17,496 nt of DNA from Chloroflexota bacterium (GTDB taxonomy: Bacteria; Chloroflexota; Anaerolineae; Anaerolineales; Villigracilaceae). The notes below the pieces were generated by a model. It was not told the origin of the DNA and did not search any database. It worked only from the letters and a program-made list of their open reading frames with translations. The position numbers were made by a program, and so were the translations under genes. Shown in pieces: positions 1-6,092 of this stretch. Within the stretch, counting starts at the first letter, position 1; the number at the start of each line of letters is the position of its first letter. The stretch lies in contig JAEWVF010000038.1 of assembly GCA_023459215.1 (NCBI GenBank), positions 1 to 17,496 on the forward strand, written 5' to 3'.

Positions 1-1099
1 CGTCTTCGAGCCAGAAACCGTTGATGATGAGTGTGCCGGTCTTGCGCTCGAGTTTGGGGTCGAGGCGGGCGACCAAATCGTCGCCGTAGAGAATGGGCAG
101 GGTGTAGTAGCCCCAGCGGCGCTGTTCAAGCGGTTTGTAAACTTCCCAGATGTAGTTGAAGCCGAAAACTTCTTTGGCGCGGCCACGGGCGCTGACAATT
201 TCCAGCGGGGCGAGGAAAGTCACTTCGTCGAGCGTGGACGGGCCAAGGGGAGTCCAGTCCGGGGGAATCTGGTCGCTGGCGAGCGCTTCCAATAACGGAA
301 CATCGCTGGAGAGGGCAATCCAGTCATCCTTTGATCCTTCCACCTGGACTTTTGTATAAACTCCCTGCTCGTACAGCGCGGCGATCTGGTTTTTGGCCTG
401 CTCCGGGCTGACTTGCAGATCAAAGAAATACAGATTGCGGGGCCAGCGTTTTTCGCGGGTCAGGCCGAGGAAGGCGATGATCTTGCGGCTGAAACGGTCG
501 AGGGTTTGCTGCGGGCTGGCAATCCAATCGTATTGCGGCGGGAGGACGCGTTCGCGCAGATCGTAGTAGCGGTCGAAGCCCTGGCGGTGATGCACCATCA
601 GTTCGCCCTTGAGCCACAGGCTGTAGAGCGCCAGGGCGGTATCTTTGCGCCCGCGGTAGCTTTTGACGGCGTGGTTGCCTTCAAAATCACGGTTGCCGAG
701 CGGGCCGCGCTCGCGGATGGCTTCAAGCACCTGTGTCAAAACTTCGGGGTGGTCGGCGACGAATTTGGTCCAGCGCGGGTAGAGTTCGGGGTCCTGCATC
801 CCTGCCCGCCAGTAGGGAAAATCTTCCATCGGATAGAAGAACAGCCCGCCGCCGTAATCGAAAAACTGGCGCTCGTCGTAGGCAACCTGGTAGAGATGCT
901 CGGGGCGGAAATCGAGCACGCGGCCCCACAGGGCAATTTCCTGGCTGCGGGCGATGACGTTGAGCGGATCAAGCTGCAGGGCCTCGCTGTTGCGGATGGC
1001 TGCGGCAGCGCCGTCCTTGCCCGCGAAACGACGTCCGGGCCACAGGCCCTGGCGGCCAAGCAGAAAACGGCGGAAGGTGGTTTTTGAGATATTAATCAT
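1..1099 (-). CDS. YcaQ/AlkX-like winged-helix DNA glycosylase (HTH_42), 3' end cut by window
   Basis: About 366 codons are visible, and the reading frame is still open at the left edge, so the C-terminus is missing. The protein starts MINISKTTFRRFLLGRQGL and has the family hallmarks: a Q-hydrophobic-D triad (Q42-L43-D44, in LQLDPLNVIARS), then LWGRVLDFRPEHLY, FFYPMEDFPYWR and a GNHAVKSYRGRKDTALALYSLW block before the tandem winged helices. In this superfamily the QxQ or QxD triad contributes to the catalytic site of enzymes that excise alkylated bases and unhook interstrand crosslinks; the QxD form is the YcaQ-like branch. The start ATG at 1099-1097 is preceded by ACAGG eight bases upstream. 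It is the last gene of the minus-strand block, separated from the transposase gene by a tandem repeat array that begins 12 bases upstream of the start codon. The family call is firm; the substrate is inferred. Confidence 0.85.
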   Translation of the reverse strand, partial: MINISKTTFRRFLLGRQGLWPGRRFAGKDGAAAAIRNSEALQLDPLNVIARSQEIALWGRVLDFRPEHLYQVAYDERQFFDYGGGLFFYPMEDFPYWRAGMQDPELYPRWTKFVADHPEVLTQVLEAIRERGPLGNRDFEGNHAVKSYRGRKDTALALYSLWLKGELMVHHRQGFDRYYDLRERVLPPQYDWIASPQQTLDRFSRKIIAFLGLTREKRWPRNLYFFDLQVSPEQAKNQIAALYEQGVYTKVQVEGSKDDWIALSSDVPLLEALASDQIPPDWTPLGPSTLDEVTFLAPLEIVSARGRAKEVFGFNYIWEVYKPLEQRRWGYYTLPILYGDDLVARLDPKLERKTGTLIINGFWLED

Positions 1100-1110
1100 G
1101 AGATTGACCT

Positions 1111-1324
1111 GTAGGAGCACGGCGGGGGATTTGCGGATTGTCTTGCCTGGCAAAATCTACCGTTGGGGCACGGCAGGGGATTTGCAGATTATCTTGCCTG
1201 GCAAAATCTGCCGTTGGGGCACGGCGGGGGATTCGTAGATTATCTTGCCTGGCAAAATCCGCCGTTGGGGCACGGCGGGGGATTTGCAGATTATCTTGCC
1301 TGGCAAAATCCGCCGTGCCCCTAC
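1111..1324. repeat. Tandem array of four 51-bp REP-like palindromic units
   Basis: Four head-to-tail copies start at about 1117, 1168, 1219 and 1270, each exactly 51 bases. Each unit has a left arm GGGGCACGGCGG and a right arm CCGCCGT(G/T)(C/G)CCC, around a core with the small hairpin TTGCCTGGCAA. Only the last copy keeps the full right arm ending CCGCCGTGCCCCTAC. At the internal junctions the right arm runs into the next left arm as CCGTTGGGGCACGG. Copies differ at a few positions. The array lies between the transposase stop codon and the glycosylase start. It could weaken read-through by forming hairpins, but that is inference. Confidence 0.9.
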
Positions 1325-1908
1325 TACGCATTGTTCGGATTTTCGTTATCATTTTCCCAATTCGCAGGGTTGGATTCGATGTAATCCCATTTGGCCTGCA
1401 TGTCGCGCTCATCGCGGATGATGTGTTCGTAATAATTTCTTTGCCAGACAGGCGTGGAATCGTCGGAGCGGACATAATTGGCGCGCAGCGCAACAGCGGC
1501 CTTGTAAGAACGGATAATTGTGGGGATGGAACCTGAGACCGGTTTGCCAAAGCGTTCGGCGGTGTCGCCGCCCGTAGGGGCACGGCGGGGGACTTGCGGA
1601 TCGTCGTACCTGGCAGAATCCGCCGTGCCCCTACCATAACGGATGATAATAATTCCATGCACATGGTCAGGCATAATCACAAACGCGCCTAATTCGATTT
1701 GTTTGAACCGTTTTGGCAGGCGTTCCCATTCGCGTTGGGCAATTTGACCAAGATTGCTCAATTTCATCTCCCCGTCAACCACCTCGCCGAATAATAGTTC
1801 ACGGTTGTGAGTCACAATCGTGATGTAATACGCCCCGGCCTGGGTGTAATCATAATTCGGGATGCGTATCGACCGGCGGTGGTGAATTTTCGGGTCAAAT
1901 TTGGTCAT
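1324..1908 (-). CDS. REP-associated tyrosine transposase (RAYT, Y1_Tnp/IS200-like HUH)
   Basis: A 194-residue protein with the Y1 HUH single-strand transposase fold. The HUH motif is PDHVHG (H82, H84) after the strand GAFVIM, and the catalytic tyrosine is probably Y176 in the C-terminal helix WDYIESNP. Typical family blocks are YDYTQAGAYYITIVTHNR, GSIPTIIRSYKAAV and VWQRNYYEHIIRDERD. RAYTs cleave and mobilise REP palindromes rather than moving as autonomous insertion sequences. This one is surrounded by copies of one palindrome. Residues about 92-112, between the HUH motif and the distal domain, are themselves a full copy of that palindrome read in frame. The stop TAG abuts the downstream repeat array. 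No terminal stem-loops of a true IS200 element were found. All expected catalytic residues are present, so it may be active. Confidence 0.9.
   Translation of the reverse strand: MTKFDPKIHHRRSIRIPNYDYTQAGAYYITIVTHNRELLFGEVVDGEMKLSNLGQIAQREWERLPKRFKQIELGAFVIMPDHVHGIIIIRYGRGTADSARYDDPQVPRRAPTGGDTAERFGKPVSGSIPTIIRSYKAAVALRANYVRSDDSTPVWQRNYYEHIIRDERDMQAKWDYIESNPANWENDNENPNNA
1574..1634. repeat. REP-like palindrome inside the RAYT coding region
   Basis: A 61-base copy begins GTAGGGGCACGGCGG and ends CCGCCGTGCCCCTAC, so the two 15-base ends are perfect inverted repeats. It lies entirely within the transposase gene and keeps the frame. On the coding strand it encodes residues about 92-112, including the run PQVPRRAPT. 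Confidence 0.92.
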
Positions 1909-1929
1909 GCAAATTGTCCAATGATTGGC

Positions 1930-1985
1930 GTAGGGGCACGGCGGGGGATTTGCGGATTGTTTTGCACGGCAGAATCCGCCGTGCC
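1930..1985. repeat. REP-like palindrome, right end truncated
   Basis: This starts GTAGGGGCACGGCGG and keeps the core and CCGCCGTGCC, but lacks the last five bases (CCTAC). It sits about 20 bases upstream of the transposase start codon, in the gap between the HNH and transposase genes. Confidence 0.88.
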
Positions 1986-2080
1986 ATCGATGGCATCATT
2001 TTGGCGGGTGAATGGGATGACGGTGATGGGTTTTAGCAGATTGGATCATGTTTTTTCATTTTGGAGATTTCCCATTCCGC

Positions 2081-2125
2081 AGGGGCACGGCGGGGGATTT
2101 GCGGATTGTTTTGCTCGGCCCCTAC
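2081..2125. repeat. REP-like palindrome, internally deleted
   Basis: The left arm AGGGGCACGGCGG and core are present, but most of the right arm is missing; the copy jumps from TTGCTCGG to CCCCTAC. The terminal CTAC, read on the minus strand as GTAG, provides the stop codon of the HNH gene. Confidence 0.85.
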
Positions 2126-3129
2126 GATATAGGGATAGGTTTACCCAATAAATAATCAAATATCGTTACAGAATTGTCTCTTTTTGTATGCCGAATAGAA
2201 AAATATAGCAATTCGCCAGTTTTTGCAAATTCAGGGATTTTCTTTTCGATATCAGGCATCCTGGAGTAAATTAGATATTTCAAAATCGATGGGACACATT
2301 GAAAGGGAAGCCTTACTTGGTATCTTAGGAAATTGACTTCAAGATATATAGAACTTCTACCATCGAGCGGCACAATTAAATCCATCTCAGGGTCGGGAAA
2401 ATATTTTTCCTTATATTCGCGGAGTCCAAAGGTTTCATTTCCTGCCTTCAGGGTAGAGTGGTTTTTTTCATCGAAAGATGAAAAAATGTATTCTCTTACA
2501 GGTTCAAGATTAGGGTGAAATATATATCTATAACCAAACGTGTAGAAGGAAAATAAGTATGCAGATGTAATCCACCCAACAGGTGCCAGCTCTGGTTTTG
2601 GTGATATTGTGTTAGCAGGTGTTGCATCGATATTTATGTTAACGATATTTCCAACGAGTTTTTCGAATCTTTTCTGATCTGCAGGCTTATTACCAAGCCA
2701 GTTTAGATTTTTATCCAATTTTCCAGAAATTGTTATGCTTTTCGAGTCTTTTCCGATTGTCGCATTCGCATTTATCGTAAATGGTTCATCATTTTCTTTT
2801 TGTACAGTTATTCGCCGCTGACCAAAAAGTATTCCTGTTTCATCGCCGTCTTTTATCTGCTCCATTAACTGAACCTGTGCATCGCCAAGGTGCCCAGCTA
2901 GGCTATTACACCTTTTGCACAGCAAAACTATATGTTTCTTGGCGATATTGCTCCTTTCTCTTATATATCTTGGCCAAACATCCCCTCTTGTTAATTTTTC
3001 ATCCTTAATATCATCATAACCATATCCTCTGTGGCAGATTGGACATATAAAAATATCTTCAGCCATTGGATTGATCTCTTTGAGATCGGCTAAATGGTTT
3101 TCAAAGAGAAAATTCAAGCTTGGGGCCAT
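2122..3129 (-). CDS. HNH-like zinc-finger nuclease family protein, AT-rich
   Basis: A 335-residue protein. The N-terminus carries a treble-clef arrangement: C29-P-I-C32, then LTRGDVWP (47-53), then C71-K-R-C74-N75-S. This is the layout of HNH proteins with a CxxC...LTxEHVxP...CxxCN signature, seen in restriction and other DNA-cleaving enzymes. The usual catalytic His before V51 is Asp (D50) here, so activity is uncertain. Residues 80-335 have no domain I can name; a conserved-looking stretch is AYLFSFYTFGYRYIF (about 190-204). The chosen start ATG is only 4 bases after the herA stop, implying translational coupling; M22 is an alternative start, but the preceding NHLADLKEIN helix fits the family. 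The gene is visibly AT-rich beside GC-rich neighbours and ends in a repeat copy, both suggesting recent acquisition. Confidence 0.75.
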   Translation of the reverse strand: MAPSLNFLFENHLADLKEINPMAEDIFICPICHRGYGYDDIKDEKLTRGDVWPRYIRERSNIAKKHIVLLCKRCNSLAGHLGDAQVQLMEQIKDGDETGILFGQRRITVQKENDEPFTINANATIGKDSKSITISGKLDKNLNWLGNKPADQKRFEKLVGNIVNINIDATPANTISPKPELAPVGWITSAYLFSFYTFGYRYIFHPNLEPVREYIFSSFDEKNHSTLKAGNETFGLREYKEKYFPDPEMDLIVPLDGRSSIYLEVNFLRYQVRLPFQCVPSILKYLIYSRMPDIEKKIPEFAKTGELLYFSIRHTKRDNSVTIFDYLLGKPIPIS

Positions 3130-3133
3130 TTTA

Positions 3134-4831
3134 TTAGAATCCCAAATCCTTCAAAATCTCGCTCTCGCCTTTTTTGCCCTTGTTGCCGAGCAGTTCCCGC
3201 CAGAAATTGTCATCGTAGCGGCGCGAACGCACCGGCAGCGGCATGGGGACGCCCCAGCCGAGCAGCAGGACTTCTTCCTTGGGCTGGAGCCGCGCCAGCA
3301 TTCCGCGCAGCGACTCGCGCCCGGAGAGGCCGGAGAGCACGCCCTGGATGTCGAAGTCATCGCCCAGCCAGCCGCTGATGCGCGTGCCGAGCTGCGACAT
3401 GACCTCGTCGTAGATTTGCGAGGGGCGCTGGTCGACAATCAGCAGGGTGACGTAATATTTGCGCAGTTCGCGCGCGATGGTGGCGAAAGCCGTCTGGGCG
3501 GCCATTTCGCGGTTGAGCAGTTTGTGGGCTTCCTCGACCACGATCACCAGCGGACGCGGCTCCTGTCCACCGTGCGAGCGGAATTCGTTGGTGCGCTTCT
3601 CCCAGGCCTCGCGGATTTTGCGGGTCAGCAGGTTGGAGACCAGCAGGTAATCCAGGTCGCTTTCGTTGTCGCCAAAGGACAGCACCACGTGCCGCCCGGC
3701 GGAGAGCGTGTCGATGACCTGCTTGATGGTGTCCGCGGCGGGTTTTTCGACGATGTAATGTTTGCCGAACAGGCGGCGCAGTTTGTCGTGCAGGCCCTCG
3801 GCGGCGGCCACGTTGACGCCGTTCGCCAGCGCCCAGGCGGCCACACTCTCGGGGTGCGGCTGCTTCTTGATGCGGCCCTTCTCGTCCTCGACTTCGATTT
3901 CCTCGCGGTTCATCTCTTTGAACGACTGGAACCAGCGCTCGCGGAAGGTGGTCATCAGTGCGTTGAGCGTGGTCGGCGTGGTTTCTTTGAGATTCAGTTC
4001 GCGGCTGAGCATTTCGATGTCGGCGGGGGCGATGTCGTTCATCGCGATTTCGAGATTGAAATCGGGCGTATTCGCCCCGCGGATTTTGGCTCCCGCGCCC
4101 AGGCCGACCACGCTCAGCTTCGACCCGAACTTGGATTTCAGCCCGATTACTTTCATTTTCGTGTCCGAGGCGATGTCGTCGAAACCGTATTCGTTGTGCA
4201 TGTCGAGTACCAGCACCGAGGCCCGGTCATATTTCATCAACCCGGCCAGGACGAGACGGGTCAGGAAGGACTTGCCGGTGCCGGTCGCGCCAAAAACGCC
4301 CGATGAGCGCTGGACGAACTTTTCCAGGTTGATGCAGACGGGGTGGCCCTGCTCGCGGGTGTAACCGATGACGAAGTTGCCATCCTTGTCCGGGTCGCCG
4401 AAGATGGTGGCGATGTCAGTCGCATCCGCCAGTGAGACGGGGGCGTGGTGCAGCGGGATGGTTTTGACCGGGATCGGGCGCGGGTCTTCGGGGTGTTCGG
4501 CGCGCCAGAGTTTGTACTCGGGCGTGCCTGGTTCGGGGCCGCGTTCGAGCATCAGCGCGGGCAGAATCTCCAGGTTGGTGTAGAGCGTCTGGCCGTGCAG
4601 GGCTTTGGCCAGGACGGGTGGCAGGCGCGCCTCGGATTGTTCATCCGCAAAACGCGGGTCGGTCGCGCCGAGCTGCAAATCCGTGACCAGGCCGTAGAAA
4701 CGGTAATTGCCGCTGTCGATGACCACGAATCCGCCTTCCTGCACCGAGAGCGGGTCAACGGTCAGCCGGGCGGAGAACGATTCCTTCAATCCGCCGCCGA
4801 TTACATAGCCGATTTTTTTATTGTTTGCCAT
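3134..4831 (-). CDS. herA: HerA-family hexameric DNA-translocating ATPase
   Basis: A 565-residue protein of about the usual HerA length. Residues 1-60 look like the N-terminal HAS barrel (YRFYGLVTDLQL). Walker A is GATGTGKS (181-188). A central insert of mostly helical sequence covers about 265-375. Walker B is PLVIVVEEAHKLL (427-439), followed by the arginine-rich RELRKYYV, where an arginine finger would lie, and the sensor VDQRPSQI. HerA enzymes form hexamers that drive DNA through or alongside the NurA nuclease during end resection. A NurA gene lies upstream on the same strand. The start was set at ATG 4831, eight bases after AAAGGG; an in-frame TTG two codons earlier is unlikely. An HNH gene follows after 4 bases. 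Confidence 0.9.
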   Translation of the reverse strand: MANNKKIGYVIGGGLKESFSARLTVDPLSVQEGGFVVIDSGNYRFYGLVTDLQLGATDPRFADEQSEARLPPVLAKALHGQTLYTNLEILPALMLERGPEPGTPEYKLWRAEHPEDPRPIPVKTIPLHHAPVSLADATDIATIFGDPDKDGNFVIGYTREQGHPVCINLEKFVQRSSGVFGATGTGKSFLTRLVLAGLMKYDRASVLVLDMHNEYGFDDIASDTKMKVIGLKSKFGSKLSVVGLGAGAKIRGANTPDFNLEIAMNDIAPADIEMLSRELNLKETTPTTLNALMTTFRERWFQSFKEMNREEIEVEDEKGRIKKQPHPESVAAWALANGVNVAAAEGLHDKLRRLFGKHYIVEKPAADTIKQVIDTLSAGRHVVLSFGDNESDLDYLLVSNLLTRKIREAWEKRTNEFRSHGGQEPRPLVIVVEEAHKLLNREMAAQTAFATIARELRKYYVTLLIVDQRPSQIYDEVMSQLGTRISGWLGDDFDIQGVLSGLSGRESLRGMLARLQPKEEVLLLGWGVPMPLPVRSRRYDDNFWRELLGNKGKKGESEILKDLGF

Positions 4832-4846
4832 ATTCAAAACCCTTTC

Positions 4847-4880
4847 ACCACGACGGTAACGAAGTTACACGACGGAAAAT
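4847..4880. repeat. Left inverted repeat flanking the GxxExxY gene
   Basis: This begins ACCACGACGG and contains a second ACACGACGG. It matches the reverse complement of 5308-5340: 24 of the first 29 aligned positions are identical, including both ACGACGG cores. It lies between the GxxExxY stop codon and the herA start. Confidence 0.8.
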
Positions 4881-4883
4881 CTT

Positions 4884-5300
4884 TTAATAAACCTGACGGG
4901 TAAATCCATCCCTGAAATGCTGAACGTTGAAGTTCATCAGGTAACCCAGGCGACAGCCGGTTACCTTGAGATAGGTAATCAGTTGGGCTTGATACAGGGG
5001 ATTCATCTTTTCGACAGCTTTCAGTTCAAGGATTACCTTTCGCTCCACCCAAATATCAAGCCGTAGCCCGGTTTCGACAAATACATCCTGATATTTGACC
5101 GGGACTGCCACCTGTGTTTCCGCATTCAGCCCCAGTTTTTTGATCTCATAAGCCAGGCAAGCCTCGTAAACCGATTCCAAAAGGCCTGGCCCTAGTGCGG
5201 AGTGAACTGTATAGGCAGCATCGAGCACTTTTTTGCCAATCTCTTCGATATCTAATGGGATTGGCTTGTACAATTTGGGTTTCGTGCGTGGATTTTCCAT
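4884..5300 (-). CDS. GxxExxY family protein (PDDEXK-like small nuclease fold)
   Basis: A 138-residue protein. The family signature is G39-L-L-E42-S-V-Y45 in LGPGLLESVYE. It also has the PD-(D/E)XK-type arrangement D82...E92-L-K94 in RLDIWVERKVILELKAVE, followed by Q106...Y110 in QAQLITYL, a pattern seen in this nuclease superfamily. The biological role of GxxExxY proteins is not known to me. The start ATG lies 8 bases after GGAGAT, and that ribosome-binding sequence is itself part of the right-hand inverted repeat. The gene interrupts an otherwise same-strand NurA/HAS-barrel/HerA set and is bracketed by inverted copies of a ~33-bp repeat, so it looks like a cassette inserted into the operon. 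The family call is firm; mobility is inference. Confidence 0.88.
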   Translation of the reverse strand: MENPRTKPKLYKPIPLDIEEIGKKVLDAAYTVHSALGPGLLESVYEACLAYEIKKLGLNAETQVAVPVKYQDVFVETGLRLDIWVERKVILELKAVEKMNPLYQAQLITYLKVTGCRLGYLMNFNVQHFRDGFTRQVY

Positions 5301-5307
5301 AAAAAAA

Positions 5308-5340
5308 ATCTCCGTCGTGTCCCGTTGTTGCCGTCGTGGT
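5308..5340. repeat. Right inverted repeat flanking the GxxExxY gene
   Basis: This is the reverse-complement partner of 4847-4880, with two CCGTCGTG cores. It overlaps the ribosome-binding site of the GxxExxY gene and reaches the last base of the TAA stop codon (5340-5342) of the preceding HAS-barrel gene. Confidence 0.8.
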
Positions 5341-5930
5341 TAAAGAATTTCGCCCAGAGCGCCGAGTACGCTCATCAGGGTTGGATAATCATCCCGCAGC
5401 AATGTGATCAATTCCTGAGTAGCGGATTCTTTCCACTGTTGATTTTGCGCTGCCCCGGCTTGCTGGATGTGCGCCGCCAGGATTTCGCCAATCGGGGCAT
5501 CTTTGGCCCTCAGGATGTGCCGGAAGTAGCCAAATTTCTCGGCGCTGGTAAAGCGCGCCAGTTCCTGGTGATCGCACAAATAAATGACATCCAGGCTCAA
5601 CGGTGGACGCGGCGGCAGGAGATGGAAGATTTTGCCATCCTGTTCGTAGCCGACCGACAGCACGGACATTTCGACCGGGACGATGCGCCGCTCGCGGTTG
5701 TCGCGCATCACCTCGGCGCTAATGTTTTCGGCGGTAACGAGTTGGCGCACCAGCCCGTCATCGTCGATGTGGATATCGTAGATCAGGCCATAAACCTGGT
5801 AGCCGTTCCCCAGCGGGGCGCGGACCAGCGCGCCAAAGGCCGGGGCTTCAAACTGCGAGACCGAGCATCCGGCAATAAAGCCGGTCGTCCCGGCGCGCAG
5901 TAAACGTCCAATTTCGATTTGTGATGGCAT
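5340..5930 (-). CDS. Stand-alone HAS-barrel-like protein of the nurA/herA set
   Basis: A 196-residue protein. Its N-terminal half resembles the N-terminus of the neighbouring HerA: an IGxxxxxG opening, a beta-rich stretch, then VYGLIYDIHI (about 46-55), comparable with FYGLVTDLQL in HerA. The HAS barrel is the oligomerisation or partner-docking domain of HerA-type ATPases, so this may be a free-standing docking or regulatory subunit. The C-terminal half (about 110-196) is mostly helical, with no motif I recognise and no catalytic signature. The start is well supported: AGGAG five bases before the ATG. It follows nurA on the same strand after a palindromic repeat. The resemblance is seen by eye; the function is inferred. 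Confidence 0.65.
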   Translation of the reverse strand: MPSQIEIGRLLRAGTTGFIAGCSVSQFEAPAFGALVRAPLGNGYQVYGLIYDIHIDDDGLVRQLVTAENISAEVMRDNRERRIVPVEMSVLSVGYEQDGKIFHLLPPRPPLSLDVIYLCDHQELARFTSAEKFGYFRHILRAKDAPIGEILAAHIQQAGAAQNQQWKESATQELITLLRDDYPTLMSVLGALGEIL

Positions 5931-5946
5931 AAAAACTCCTCTACTC

Positions 5947-6091
5947 TGTCATTGCGAGGGCGGTTTCTTGCCCGAAGCAATCTCCAATTAAACGGACAAA
6001 ACTTATCGATGAGTGTTTCTCGTTTAATGGGGGGGGTGCTTCAGTCGCTGTGCTCCTTCGCACATCGTCCCGATGTCCTTCGGGAATGACA
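5947..6091. repeat. MITE-like nested palindrome with TGTCATT ends
   Basis: About 145 bases with inverted ends (TGTCATTGCGAGG at the left; the reverse complement of the right end is TGTCATTCCCGAAGG). Two further nested arm pairs follow: GAAGCA (5974-5979) with TGCTTC (6037-6042), and ATTAAACG (5987-5994) with CGTTTAAT (6021-6028). It contains no gene. It fills the gap between the nurA stop and the HAS-barrel gene, so its transcript would fold into one long hairpin within the operon mRNA. Confidence 0.8.
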
Positions 6092-6092
6092 T

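Noticed and set aside
413..1087. Plus-strand open frame (224 codons) over the glycosylase gene
   Set aside because: The minus-strand frame carries the complete YcaQ-type motif series; the plus frame has none.
1111..1324. Tandem array as a CRISPR
   Set aside because: The 51-bp units are contiguous and nearly identical throughout, with no unique spacers, and no cas gene is nearby.
3071..4306. Long plus-strand open frame (411 codons) over herA
   Set aside because: It is antisense to a protein with clear HerA motifs; the translation has no recognisable motif and reflects GC-rich codon bias.
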